Shown here: positions 15,329 through 24,204 of the stretch, one piece after another | Position numbering within the stretch: position 1 is the stretch's first letter | How the letters are laid out: each line of letters opens with the position of its first letter | DNA from: Vulcanimicrobiota bacterium | GTDB taxonomy: Bacteria; Vulcanimicrobiota; Vulcanimicrobiia; Vulcanimicrobiales; Vulcanimicrobiaceae | Reading direction: 5' to 3' | Assembly (NCBI GenBank): GCA_013036105.1 | Contig: JAAXCX010000005.1 | Location: 1 to 64,000 of the forward strand | DNA: 64,000 nucleotides | The notes under the pieces: generated by a model | What the model was told of the DNA's origin: nothing | The model's database searches: none | The model's input: only the letters and a program-made list of their open reading frames with translations | Program-made: the position numbers and the translations under genes

Positions 15329-15805
15329 GTGGAAGGTCAGCGCGGCACAAGTCTCATCGAAGTGCTCATTTCGGTTGCGATCCTGGCGATGCTTTGGGCG
15401 ATTGCGTCGATGAGTTTCGGCAATCGCACATTTGAAACGAAGTCCGCGGCCACTATTTTTGACGCGCAACTCGCGCACGCGCGCACGATTGCATCCACGA
15501 CCGGAGGAACGGCAACGCTGAGCTTTGCGATCGGACCGGGCGGAAGCGGAACGGTCGTGTCCATCTCGCCGGCGGACGCTCCGCCCGAAACGCTGCGCTC
15601 CGACGTCTCCGAGCCGGCCTTGGGGAAGCCGCCCTTCACGATTACCGTCGACGCGTATGGCCGCGCGGTGGCCCCCCAGCCCTGCCCCTCAGGTGGCGGC
15701 TACGCCCTCACGTTTTCCGCCGGCGCCGCCTCAGAGAGCCGCTTGCTGCCCTGCCCAGCCATGGCCGTTGGGTCGCCCGAACCGGTCGGAACGGTCCCTC
15801 CGTAG
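15329..15805 (+). CDS. Type IV pilin-like/pseudopilin protein
   Basis: A 158-residue protein with a class III signal: a short basic leader ending in Gly6, then TSLIEV with Glu at mature position 5, followed by one hydrophobic helix (about 8-27). The rest is a globular domain with few charges and three cysteines. It would be cleaved and N-methylated by a prepilin peptidase, then built into a pilus or pseudopilus. No assembly ATPase, platform protein or peptidase gene is in the window. GTG start, weak ribosome-binding site. Confidence 0.7.
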   Translation: MEGQRGTSLIEVLISVAILAMLWAIASMSFGNRTFETKSAATIFDAQLAHARTIASTTGGTATLSFAIGPGGSGTVVSISPADAPPETLRSDVSEPALGKPPFTITVDAYGRAVAPQPCPSGGGYALTFSAGAASESRLLPCPAMAVGSPEPVGTVPP

Positions 15806-15829
15806 CAGGCTCTTCTTGGGCCCGTCGGC

Positions 15830-15835
15830 TATAAT
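15830..15835 (+). promoter_or_regulatory. Consensus -10 box upstream of the NUDIX/scp genes
   Basis: A perfect TATAAT with no convincing -35 partner. It would give a leader of about 62 bases, which holds an aggcg/cgcct hairpin (15848-15852 with 15865-15869) and an AGGGG ribosome-binding site seven bases before the NUDIX start. Confidence 0.4.
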
Positions 15836-15903
15836 CGAAGGAATAGGAGGCGACCCAGCGGGGGCGCCTTTCCGGTCCTCTAGGGGTTCTTTAGGGGCTT
15901 ACG

Positions 15904-16383
15904 ATGCGAATCAAATTCGAGGTTTCGGCGGGCGGTCTCGTGCTCCGGCGGCGCGAGTCGGCCTATGATGCTTTGCTCATCGGGCGAGGCACGCCGCGGA
16001 TTTGGACGCTGCCCAAGGGCCACGTTGAAGTGCGGGAATCCCACGAGCAAGCCGCCCTGCGCGAGGTCCGCGAGGAGACCGGCTGCTGGGCCGAGATCGT
16101 CACCAAACTGAACGACATCTCGTACTGGTTTTACCTGAACCATCTCAAGCACAAAAAGTCCGTCACGTTTTACCTGATGCGCTATCTTTCCGGGGATACC
16201 GCAAATCACGATCACGAAGTGGACGAAGCGCGCTGGTTCGAGGTCGGGGCCGCGAAGCGAGCGCTCAAGTACGTCAACGAGAAGCGGCTGATCGACATGG
16301 CGCAAGATTACCTGATGGCCCATCCCACCGAGTTTGGCGATATTCCGGTTGTCGCGAGGGTTGCCGAGCAGCGTACCTCGTAA
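15904..16383 (+). CDS. NUDIX hydrolase
   Basis: A 159-residue protein with a complete Nudix box, from GHVEVRESHE through REVREETG (about 39-61), which binds the metal for pyrophosphate cleavage. N-terminal strand SAGGLVLRR is typical of the diadenosine polyphosphate/MutT-like subgroup. The C-terminal part, including HDHEVDEARWFEV, fits the fold. The true substrate cannot be told. It starts a run that continues with scpA nine bases later. Confidence 0.88.
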   Translation: MRIKFEVSAGGLVLRRRESAYDALLIGRGTPRIWTLPKGHVEVRESHEQAALREVREETGCWAEIVTKLNDISYWFYLNHLKHKKSVTFYLMRYLSGDTANHDHEVDEARWFEVGAAKRALKYVNEKRLIDMAQDYLMAHPTEFGDIPVVARVAEQRTS

Positions 16384-16392
16384 AGTAGCTCC

Positions 16393-17157
16393 GTGACCGA
16401 TTCGGGCGCTCCGGCCGTCCTACAGCCTGACCAAAATGAACACGCGCTGCGCGTTAGCGTGGCGAATTTCGACGGTCCGCTCGATTTGCTGCTGCACCTG
16501 GTCAAAGAGAAGCAGCTCGATATCGCGACCGTTCCGCTCGCGTTAGTTGCGGAGCAATTTCTCGAGTACGTTTCGATGATGCAGGCCATCGACGTCGAGG
16601 TTGCCGCCGAGTATTTGGTCGTCGCCGCCACTCTTGTGTTCTTGAAATCGCGCGCGTTGCTGCCGCCGATTCCGGCGGAGTTTCTGGAAGAAGGCGAGTC
16701 GCCCGAAGAAGTTGAGGAGCGGCTGCGTCAACGCCTCATCGCGTATTCGAAATACCGTGAAGTCGGCGAAGATCTGCGCCAGCGCCAGTTCGAGGCGTCG
16801 TCCTATTTCTTTCGCGACTTCGGCGATCCGCACGGCGAGTTGCGCCAGCGCTACCGCGTCGATCCCAACCGCCTCACGCACGCGTTCCTTACGATGCTGC
16901 AGAGCGCGCGTCCGGAAAAGCGAACGATCGCGCGCGAACGCTTGACGCTGGTGGCTTCCATGGATTACATCATGCGGCGCGTGCGCGAGCAGCGCGAGGT
17001 GCTGTTCTCGACGATCTGCAAAGAACTGGGCATGACGCGCGAATCGATCGTGGTGACGTTCCTGGCAATCCTTGAACTGATCCGGCGTAAGCGCCTGGGC
17101 TTCGATCAAAACGCGCCTTTCGACGACATCCGGCTCTTTTTGGTGGCCAAGACGTGA
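16393..17157 (+). CDS. scpA: Segregation and condensation protein A
   Basis: A 254-residue kleisin that bridges the two SMC heads and binds ScpB in the bacterial condensin. The N-terminal FDGPLDLLLHLVKEKQLDI (about 27-45) and the C-terminal winged-helix segment around FLAILELIRRKRL (about 228-240) are diagnostic. GTG start; its stop overlaps the scpB GTG start. No smc gene is in the window. Confidence 0.95.
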   Translation: MTDSGAPAVLQPDQNEHALRVSVANFDGPLDLLLHLVKEKQLDIATVPLALVAEQFLEYVSMMQAIDVEVAAEYLVVAATLVFLKSRALLPPIPAEFLEEGESPEEVEERLRQRLIAYSKYREVGEDLRQRQFEASSYFFRDFGDPHGELRQRYRVDPNRLTHAFLTMLQSARPEKRTIARERLTLVASMDYIMRRVREQREVLFSTICKELGMTRESIVVTFLAILELIRRKRLGFDQNAPFDDIRLFLVAKT

Positions 17158-17726
17158 ACGGGGAGCTCAATCAGCTGCGGCGCCCGATCGAAGCGCTGCT
17201 CTTCGTCGCCGGTGAAGCGCTGCCGATCAAAGAGATCGCGAAGCTGACGCGCGCGTCGGAAACGGACGTCGCCACGGCGTTGCAGCAGATCGAAGCGGAG
17301 TACGCGGAGCGCGGCATCGTGTTGCGCGAAGTGGCCGGCGGTTACCGTTTTGCAACCGCACCTTCGGCCCGGGAAGTCGTCGAAGCGTATCTGCTGCCGC
17401 CGCGCACGAATCTCTCGACGCCGGCGCTTGAAACGCTGGCGATTGTAGCTTACCTTCAGCCGGTTACAAAAAGCGAGATCGAAGCGATTCGCGGCGTCGC
17501 TTCCGACAGCGTCGTCTCGACGCTGCTCGACCGTATGTTCATCGCCGAGGCGGGGCGTAAAGACGTCGTCGGCCGTCCGCTGCTCTACAAGACGACGCCG
17601 GAATTTTTGGAGTCGTTCGGATTGCGTTCACTCGACGATCTTCCGCCCATGGAGTTGGAGCAAGGCCAGCCGCTCGAACTGGGTCTGCTGACCGCCAACC
17701 TGACCGCAAGCGCTCCCGCGGAGTAA
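17154..17726 (+). CDS. scpB: Segregation and condensation protein B
   Basis: A 190-residue protein with the two winged-helix domains of ScpB: IEALLFVAGEALPIKEIA (about 12-29) in the first and ALETLAIVAYLQPVTKSEIE in the second (about 91-110), followed by GRPLLYKTT. It dimerises and clamps ScpA in the SMC complex. Translationally coupled to scpA by a GTGA overlap. Of typical length. Confidence 0.95.
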   Translation: MNGELNQLRRPIEALLFVAGEALPIKEIAKLTRASETDVATALQQIEAEYAERGIVLREVAGGYRFATAPSAREVVEAYLLPPRTNLSTPALETLAIVAYLQPVTKSEIEAIRGVASDSVVSTLLDRMFIAEAGRKDVVGRPLLYKTTPEFLESFGLRSLDDLPPMELEQGQPLELGLLTANLTASAPAE

Positions 17727-17730
17727 CGGC

Positions 17731-18582
17731 GTGCGAATCGGCGTGCACGTGCGCGTCTCGGCGGGCTATCCGGCGGCCATTGAATACGCCAAGCGCGTCA
17801 AGGCCACGGCGATGCAAATTTTTTCGAGCAATCCGCGCAGCTATCGCACGGGCCCGGTCAACCGGCCGGCGCTTGAGAAATTTCGGGAACTGCGAAAAGA
17901 AGCGGGCATCGAGCCCTGCGCGATCCATACGCCCTACCTCATCAATCTTGCGGCGGAGAACGAAAAGGTCTCGACCGGTTCGCTCGCGCTGCTGCGCTAC
18001 GATCTGGAGGCGGCCGAAGCCGGCGGCGTCAGCTACGTTAATACGCATCTCGGTTCGTATGGCAAGCGTGACCGCAACGAGGGTTTTGCTTCCGCGTGCC
18101 GGCTGATGAGCGCCGCGCTCGAAGGGATTACGCCGGGCGTCACGCTGGTCATGGAAAACTCGGCGGGCGCCGGCTCACTGTGCGGCGGAACGCTCGAAGA
18201 GCTCGGGCGATTCATCAAAGCGATCGACCATCCGCAATTGGGCGTCTGTCTCGACACTGCTCACGCATGGGCCGCGGGTTACGAAATCAACTCGCAGCGC
18301 GGCGTTGACGATTTTCTCTACCAAGCTGCTGAACAGATTGGCCTCGACCGCATCCCGATGTTTCACTTTAACGACACGGAGGTGCCGCTGGGCGGAAATC
18401 GGGACCGCCACCATCACATCGGCGAAGGCAACATCGGCTTTGATGGCTTTCGCGCACTCGCCGCGCGCCCGGAATTGCGCGATAAGACTGCGATCCTGGA
18501 AACGCCGGGTGAAGAGGCCGACGACGCGCGCAACGTTGAAACGATTCGCGCCATATTCAAAGGCGCCGGCCACGACATATGA
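17731..18582 (+). CDS. nfo: Deoxyribonuclease IV (endonuclease IV)
   Basis: A 283-residue AP endonuclease that nicks DNA 5' of abasic sites using a trinuclear zinc centre. Metal ligands are visible in VMENSAG (Glu), CLDTAHAW (Asp, His), FHFNDTEVPLG (His, Asp), DRHHHIGEG (His) and ETPG (Glu), in the family order. GTG start four bases after scpB. Its stop overlaps dinB in ATGA, so a base-excision enzyme and a translesion polymerase are co-translated. Confidence 0.94.
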   Translation: MRIGVHVRVSAGYPAAIEYAKRVKATAMQIFSSNPRSYRTGPVNRPALEKFRELRKEAGIEPCAIHTPYLINLAAENEKVSTGSLALLRYDLEAAEAGGVSYVNTHLGSYGKRDRNEGFASACRLMSAALEGITPGVTLVMENSAGAGSLCGGTLEELGRFIKAIDHPQLGVCLDTAHAWAAGYEINSQRGVDDFLYQAAEQIGLDRIPMFHFNDTEVPLGGNRDRHHHIGEGNIGFDGFRALAARPELRDKTAILETPGEEADDARNVETIRAIFKGAGHDI

Positions 18583-19634
18583 TCGCGCACTTTGACATTG
18601 ACGCGTTTTACGCGAGCGTCGAAATCCGCGACAATCCCGATCTGCGCGGCAAGCCCGTTGCGGTGGCGGGCTCGAGTCGCCGCGCGGTCGTGCTTACAGC
18701 GTCATATGAGGCGCGGCCGTTTGGCGTGAAATCGGCCGTGCCGCTTTGGCGTGCGCTCGAAGCTTGCCCCGAGCTCGTTGTCGTGCGGCCCAACATGCAG
18801 AAATACCGCGACGTCTCGCACCAGATTTTCGCCATCTTCGAAAAGCGGGGGCATCCGGTGCAGGGCCTGTCGATGGACGAAGCATTCATTGACTTCGGCG
18901 ATTGCACGGCTGAGGCCGGGCGGGATTTGGCGCAAACAATCCGCGCGGAGATCTTCGACGAATGCGGATTAACCGTGAGCGCAGGCGTCGCGAGCGGAAT
19001 GATGGTCGCCAAAATTCTTTCCGACTCGTGCAAACCCAACGGATTGGAGTCGCTGGCGCCGGGGCGCGAAGCGGAGTTTCTCGCGCCGCTGCCCGTGGGG
19101 CGGTTATGGGGCGTGGGTCCCAAGACGCAAACGCGCCTCCAAGAACGCAGCATCACGACGATCGGCGACGTGGCCGCGCTTTCCGACGAACGCGTACGCG
19201 CAATCTTCGGTTCCTGGGGAATGGAGTTGCGTGACTTGGCACGTGGCATCGATCGGCGTAAAGTCGAGCCCGAGCGCGAAACGAAGTCGATTTCAACCGA
19301 GGAAACCTTCGAATATGACGTGCGCGACGAAAAACAACTGCGCGAGCTCTTGCGGGAACAGGCGCTGGAGTTAGCGCAAAAGCTCGAAAAAGAAGGGCTA
19401 TCGGCCTGCACGATCGGCATCAAGATAAAACGCGCTGATTTTCAAATCATCGTGCGGCAGACCAATCTCGCCGAACCAACCATGGATGCGAAGCAGATCT
19501 TTGACTCGGCAGTCCACTGTTTACGGCGCGCGGAACTCGGCCGTTCCCCGGTGCGTCTGCTCGGAACGCGAGTCGCGTCGCTCGTTGCGGGCGAACCGAA
19601 ACAGCAAACGCTATTTGCAGGTAGCCTGCAGTAG
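18579..19634 (+). CDS. dinB: DNA polymerase IV (Y family)
   Basis: A 351-residue translesion polymerase. Catalytic carboxylates lie in HFDIDAFYASVE (Asp6, Asp8) and LSMDEAFID (about 100-108); the helix-hairpin-helix thumb and little-finger domain follow. There is no obvious beta-clamp QLxLF peptide; the last residues include QQTLFAGS (about 341-348), which may serve. Coupled to nfo. No LexA-type operator is evident upstream because the genes sit mid-operon. Confidence 0.94.
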   Translation: MIAHFDIDAFYASVEIRDNPDLRGKPVAVAGSSRRAVVLTASYEARPFGVKSAVPLWRALEACPELVVVRPNMQKYRDVSHQIFAIFEKRGHPVQGLSMDEAFIDFGDCTAEAGRDLAQTIRAEIFDECGLTVSAGVASGMMVAKILSDSCKPNGLESLAPGREAEFLAPLPVGRLWGVGPKTQTRLQERSITTIGDVAALSDERVRAIFGSWGMELRDLARGIDRRKVEPERETKSISTEETFEYDVRDEKQLRELLREQALELAQKLEKEGLSACTIGIKIKRADFQIIVRQTNLAEPTMDAKQIFDSAVHCLRRAELGRSPVRLLGTRVASLVAGEPKQQTLFAGSLQ

Positions 19635-19644
19635 GAGGCTCGAC

Positions 19645-19968
19645 ATGATTGTGGCTACGACGGAAAATATCGCCGGTTATCGGGTCAAGGAAACAAAGGG
19701 CCAAGTCTTCGGAGTCGTCGTTCGAAGCCGCGGCTTAGGCGGGAACATCGTCGCCGCGCTCCGTTCGATCATGGGCGGTGAAATTACGGAATACACGCAA
19801 CTCGTCGAGGAGACGCGCCGTCACGCGATCGATCGCATGGTGCAAAACGCTCAGGCAATGGGTGCCGACGCTGTCGCCATGATGCGCTTCGATTCGTCGG
19901 AGATGGGCAACACGATGACCGAAGTGGTGGCCTACGGAACGGCCGTCACTCTGATGCCGGCGCAGTAA
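19645..19968 (+). CDS. YbjQ/UPF0145 heavy-metal-binding domain protein
   Basis: A 107-residue protein of the UPF0145 family. It shows VATTENIAGYRVKETKGQVFGVVVRSRG at the start and the conserved ARRHAIDRMVQNAQAMGADAV-like helix followed by FD..EMG.TM.EV.AYGTAV. The family forms a pentameric fold; metal binding has been proposed but a cellular role is not established. The ATG at 19645 is fixed by TAGGAGG six bases upstream; a longer in-frame reading would overlap dinB out of frame. Confidence 0.85.
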   Translation: MIVATTENIAGYRVKETKGQVFGVVVRSRGLGGNIVAALRSIMGGEITEYTQLVEETRRHAIDRMVQNAQAMGADAVAMMRFDSSEMGNTMTEVVAYGTAVTLMPAQ

Positions 19969-20246
19969 TGCTTCGCATAATTCTTATTCTCGCGGGGCTC
20001 TGCGCACTGGCATTTGGTCTCTTTACGCTGCGGTTTTCATTTATCGCGGCGCTGCCACCGTTGATCGCTGGCGGAGCGTTGCTGCTCGGGACGCTGTTCG
20101 AAGGCCGTTACCGCCCGCGCGTTCGCGCCGGAACCGATGGATGGGAGCCGACCGGTGAGAAGTTCATCGATCCCGGCACGGGCAAACTCGTCGACGTTGT
20201 TTACAATCCGAAGACGGGCGAACGTGAGTACAAGGAAGTTCCATAG
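19968..20246 (+). CDS. Small membrane protein, unknown function
   Basis: A 92-residue protein with two N-terminal hydrophobic helices (about 3-20 and 25-43) and a polar tail containing a repeated-looking PxTGEKFIDPGTGKLVDVVYNPKTGEREY segment. Its start shares the final A of the preceding TAA stop, so it is coupled to the YbjQ gene. Neighbours suggest joint function but nothing more can be inferred. Confidence 0.65.
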   Translation: MLRIILILAGLCALAFGLFTLRFSFIAALPPLIAGGALLLGTLFEGRYRPRVRAGTDGWEPTGEKFIDPGTGKLVDVVYNPKTGEREYKEVP

Positions 20247-21015
20247 CGGGCGCGACATCGGCTCGCGCCCCTATACGATCTTAGGGCGGCAGCCGCATCC
20301 GTTGCTTTTTGTCACGCTTTCAGGGTCACATCTGTACGGCTTTCCGTCGGCGGACTCTGATTTTGATCTTCGCGGCGTTCATGTAGTGCCGGCCGAGAGT
20401 GTGCTGGGTCTGTCCCAGTTCCCGGAAACTATCGAAGCAGAAACGGAAGAGGACGGCTTCGAGGATGAGCTGGTTACCCACGACGCGAGAAAATATTTCA
20501 GTTTATTGCTCAAAAACAACGGCTACGTGCTTGAGCAAATATTTTCGCCGCTAGTCATTTTTGACAGCGGTCATCTTGAAGAGCTGCGCGCGATAGCGCG
20601 AACGTGTATAACCTCGAACCACTCACTGCACTACAAGGGGTTTGGGTACAAGGAGTGGGCCCAGTTTGTTAAGCGGCCTACGAAACACGTCAAGCGCATA
20701 CTTTATGTATTCCGCGTATTGATGACCGGCATCCATCTGATGAACACCGGCGAGGTAGAAGCCAATATACTAAAGCTCAACGAAACGTTTCGTCTGCCCT
20801 ATATCCCTGAGCTTATTCAGCAAAAAATAGAAGGATATGAGCATGATGAATTGGCGGCCGGCCATGGGCTGGATTTTTACACCAAAGAATATGTGAAGCT
20901 GGAAAATATGTTAGAAGAAGCTGCCGGCAGCAGCCATCTTCCAAAGGAACCGCGTGGCCGGGAAGAGTTAAACCAGTTGCTTATAAGGATGCGCCTCAAA
21001 AACACTTGGCCGTAA
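20224..21015 (+). CDS. Stand-alone nucleotidyltransferase (PF10127/RlaP-like)
   Basis: A 263-residue member of the polymerase-beta-like nucleotidyltransferase superfamily. The core motif GSHLYGFPSADSDFDLRG (about 36-53) supplies the Gly-Ser and the Asp pair that bind metal; the helical C-terminal half is typical of the group that includes the RNA-repair protein RlaP. GTG at 20224 is chosen because it leaves about 35 residues before the motif; the start overlaps the previous gene by 23 bases. Base composition drops here (about 45% GC by hand count at 20821-20880), unlike its neighbours, which hints at acquisition. Substrate unknown. Confidence 0.75.
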   Translation: MSTRKFHSGRDIGSRPYTILGRQPHPLLFVTLSGSHLYGFPSADSDFDLRGVHVVPAESVLGLSQFPETIEAETEEDGFEDELVTHDARKYFSLLLKNNGYVLEQIFSPLVIFDSGHLEELRAIARTCITSNHSLHYKGFGYKEWAQFVKRPTKHVKRILYVFRVLMTGIHLMNTGEVEANILKLNETFRLPYIPELIQQKIEGYEHDELAAGHGLDFYTKEYVKLENMLEEAAGSSHLPKEPRGREELNQLLIRMRLKNTWP

Positions 21016-21040
21016 CGTAAGCCGCCCCGTCCTTCGACTC

Positions 21041-22006
21041 CTAAATATGGTCCGTCGACCACACTCCGTCGGCGGCGCCGGTCGTCTTAGCCCGCTCTAA
21101 AAACTTCTTGCCGCGCGCGCTGAGCGGCGCGATCATGAGGATCGCGTCTTTGCGTTTGCGCACCGAGCCGCGCGGCAATAGCCCGCGCACGTTGTCCGGC
21201 GGTAGCCAGCCTGTAATTTTCCGCAAATCGCCCGCGGCGGCGCGCAAGAGCGGCGCGACGAGCTTGCGATCGTTATCGCCGGCAAATCCGAACTCGTCGA
21301 GCACGTATGCATCGTGGGCCGGTTCGCGCTGGCCGAACACGTAGGCCGCGATTCCGCGCCCGCGGCGCACGACTAAATGCACGGCTTGGCCGCTCGTATG
21401 TTCCGACCCGTGCTGGATGCGCGTTTGCAGCCACTTCCAAAACGCAGGCCCGCGCTCGAATCCCCAGTCGCGCAGCGATTGCGTGGCGTCGAAGCAGCGC
21501 CTGATCGCCGGCCAATCTTTTTGCGTCATGGGTGCGACGTCTATGCGCGTCTGCGAAAGCGAATCCGCGCGAAACGAAATCAGGCGCGACGAAATCTCGA
21601 CAAACCCGAGCGCCCGGTAAAACTGCGGATGGATATCGGAGAAGAGGTAGGCGAAATCGAAGCGCTGCGATCTTGCGTTATCGAGCGCCATCGCCAGCAT
21701 GGCGCTGGCATAACCGCGCCCGCGCTGCTCCGGCGGCGTGAAGACGGCGCCGATGCCGATTGACGTAAGCTTATTCGAACGCAACCATGCGATTCGTTCG
21801 TAGCGTTTAAACGACGCGACGATGGCTTTTCCCGAGCGCAAGCCAAGCGTTTTATAGCTTCGCTTGCCGTAATCCGAGCGAGCGAGTTGGAGCGTTTGCG
21901 AAACGTACGCATCGAACGTCCGCCCGTTCGCCCAAAGCGGCGCGGTCAATGGCAATATGCGTTTTGCGTACTCGTCGGCCGGAATGGAGCTGAGCGTCTC
22001 GCTCAT
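21041..22006 (-). CDS. GNAT-family N-acetyltransferase
   Basis: A 321-residue protein with an N-terminal GNAT domain. The acetyl-CoA loop is VFTPPEQRGRGYASAMLAMAL (about 87-107), followed by FYRALGF (about 128-134). The C-terminal half could be a second, degenerate GNAT-like lobe, as in Eis-type enzymes. The ATG overlaps the helicase stop (ATGA), so it is the third gene of the nuclease-helicase operon. Whether it modifies the repair proteins or a small molecule is unknown. Confidence 0.75.
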   Translation of the reverse strand: MSETLSSIPADEYAKRILPLTAPLWANGRTFDAYVSQTLQLARSDYGKRSYKTLGLRSGKAIVASFKRYERIAWLRSNKLTSIGIGAVFTPPEQRGRGYASAMLAMALDNARSQRFDFAYLFSDIHPQFYRALGFVEISSRLISFRADSLSQTRIDVAPMTQKDWPAIRRCFDATQSLRDWGFERGPAFWKWLQTRIQHGSEHTSGQAVHLVVRRGRGIAAYVFGQREPAHDAYVLDEFGFAGDNDRKLVAPLLRAAAGDLRKITGWLPPDNVRGLLPRGSVRKRKDAILMIAPLSARGKKFLERAKTTGAADGVWSTDHI

Positions 22007-24204
22007 CGAGCGGAACGAGCCGCGCCGCTGGATCGCCACTTGTCCGACAGGTCGACAGCCCCCGGAATACGTGCGGCCTGCAGCTCGGCCAAGAATTCAG
22101 GTGCCGCAATTCCCCGCGTCGCTTTTTCATGCGCGGTCACGAGCGCGGAACATTTTGCACGGCGCAAGGCATAGACGAACGCGCGCCGCTCCTCACGGTT
22201 GTACCGCTCGCGCGTTTTGCTGCGGAACATATAGTAGGTAAACTTTGCGGTGCGCGCGGCCCGCGCTTCTCCGACGTTTTCTTTGGCAATCATGCCTTGA
22301 CTCGGGCTGTATAAAAACGCGTCGGGCACGTAGTACCGCGGAAATGCGCCCGCCCGCACGTTCGGCAAAATAACGTGATCGAACTCGCGCCCAGCGGCAG
22401 CGTCGATGCTCAAGATGCGTACGGCTTTTCCCGCTTCAATCGTTTCGCACGATTCGAACTCGCTATACATGCGTTCCTCGGCGTAGACCAAAAACTCCGC
22501 AAGAGATGCGTCAGGGTGATCTAACGCAAATGCCTCGATGCGATCGTACAGCCGCTGCAGCGTCAGCTGCTGATAACCGGCGCGCGCCGATCCGGGCGCG
22601 CCCTTTCGCGCGAGGCCTTGGCTCCAGACCAGTCGCGCAAGTTCTGGAAGCGGCAGCGCGCGCAACGCGTTCAGCCATTCTTTGCGAAGTTCGCGCAGCC
22701 GCATCAAGCGGTCTCGCGCCAAATCGGGCAGCGCTCCGTCGCGATCGCCGCGCAGCACGTTCCATCCCAGGCGAACGTCGCGCATCGGATCCCAGCGCGG
22801 CGCATGAGGTCCTGTTTCCGGCAGCGGTTCTTCGGTGAAGAGCAGCGTCTGCGTATCTTCGGGTTCGGCGCACAGCGCCGCCAGCGTCGAGTCTGCGAAG
22901 GCGACGGCCGGTCCGGAAAGCACGCGCAGCAGATATTCGTGACGGAACGGGTCGTGCACGAACCAAAGAATCGCGAGCGCGTCGACCGCTTCGGGCTCGG
23001 CGAATACGTTGAGGTCACCCGCTATTTGTGCGGGAATGTTTCGATCGAGCAAGGCGTCACAGTAGGCGCGCGCATTTGCAACCGACCGGAACAACAATGC
23101 GATCTCTCTCGGCTGCGCGCCGTTTGCCAGCAGGCCGGCGACGTGCTCTGAGACGAACTGCGTTTCGGCTTTCTTGGTGGTCGCCCGAAAAAGTGTCAGC
23201 CCGACCTGCGGATCGGTACTGACCGGCGGAGACCCGTGCGCGCCTAACAAATGCCGGCAAGCGACGTCAACGGCGAACGGACTGCGATGTTGTTCGGTTA
23301 AATCCACGCGCTCGCCGGGCAGCGCGAGCACGCGGTCGGGACGCGCGCCGCGGAAAGTCGAGGTGGCCGAAGCTTCGTCGATCGCGAAACAGACTGCATC
23401 GGCGTTTTCCCCGTAAACGGCTTGCAGCAGCTGCAGCTGCGCGATCGTCAGCCCCTGCGCGTCGTCGACAAAGGCGGCGGGATGGCGTTCGCGCACTTCG
23501 GCGCCCAGGTCGGGTGCATCGCGTATTGCTTTCACGGCTTCCGCGATTGCATCGCGTGGACTCAGGCATCCGCGCTTCACCGGATGATCCAAATACGAGC
23601 GGTAGAGTTTCGCCAAAATCTTCGCGAGGTCGATTTCGCGGCGATACTGACGCTGAAGCTCGGCACTGTCGACGTTGAGCGAGTCCTGATGCGTATCCTT
23701 GGTGTAGTACAGCAGATCCGGATGCGCGAAATTCGGAGGCTGTGCGTAGAACGCCGTGGCGCCGCGCAACGCGCTTTCCAGAAATTGCTCAGGCGAAACC
23801 AGCGCATCGCGGAACTTGCAGAACAGATGGAAGGCGGCATCCAAGAATCGCTGCGGAGCGCGCAATCCCGGCACTTCCGGATCGACCGTCGCTTCCATGA
23901 ACTCAGTCCATTCGAGCGAAAGCAGCGGCTGCGCCGATTCTTCGAACAAAATCGCCGCTTGCACGTCGTCGATCAGCTCCGGGCGCGGTCCGTCGCCGGC
24001 TTTGCGCACGAGGATCTCTAAGGCCAGCTCGTCGAGCGCGCGAACTGCGATTCGTTGACTGCCGCAGAGTCTGCGCAAGACGTCGAGCGAAGCTCCCGAC
24101 GGCGCCGTCATCAATGCGGGACTTGTTTGCGCCGCTTCGCTCGCGCGGCGTACGAGTTCGGCCGTTTTTCCGGTTCCCGCCGCGCCGGTAATGAAACGGC
24201 TCAC
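22003..24204 (-). CDS. UvrD-family (AddB/AdnA-like) DNA helicase
   Basis: A 733-residue superfamily 1 helicase. The GTG start at 24204 is chosen because it overlaps the nuclease stop (GTGA) and puts the Walker A loop GAAGTGKT at residues 7-14, where the family has it. Motif II reads VDDAQ rather than DExx, motif V region is AAGREFDHVILPN and motif VI is FVYALRRAK; these are looser than in true UvrD, as in AddB or AdnA subunits of end-processing complexes. It has no nuclease domain of its own; that is supplied by the preceding gene. It may load onto double-strand breaks. Confidence 0.8.
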   Translation of the reverse strand: MSRFITGAAGTGKTAELVRRASEAAQTSPALMTAPSGASLDVLRRLCGSQRIAVRALDELALEILVRKAGDGPRPELIDDVQAAILFEESAQPLLSLEWTEFMEATVDPEVPGLRAPQRFLDAAFHLFCKFRDALVSPEQFLESALRGATAFYAQPPNFAHPDLLYYTKDTHQDSLNVDSAELQRQYRREIDLAKILAKLYRSYLDHPVKRGCLSPRDAIAEAVKAIRDAPDLGAEVRERHPAAFVDDAQGLTIAQLQLLQAVYGENADAVCFAIDEASATSTFRGARPDRVLALPGERVDLTEQHRSPFAVDVACRHLLGAHGSPPVSTDPQVGLTLFRATTKKAETQFVSEHVAGLLANGAQPREIALLFRSVANARAYCDALLDRNIPAQIAGDLNVFAEPEAVDALAILWFVHDPFRHEYLLRVLSGPAVAFADSTLAALCAEPEDTQTLLFTEEPLPETGPHAPRWDPMRDVRLGWNVLRGDRDGALPDLARDRLMRLRELRKEWLNALRALPLPELARLVWSQGLARKGAPGSARAGYQQLTLQRLYDRIEAFALDHPDASLAEFLVYAEERMYSEFESCETIEAGKAVRILSIDAAAGREFDHVILPNVRAGAFPRYYVPDAFLYSPSQGMIAKENVGEARAARTAKFTYYMFRSKTRERYNREERRAFVYALRRAKCSALVTAHEKATRGIAAPEFLAELQAARIPGAVDLSDKWRSSGAARSAR

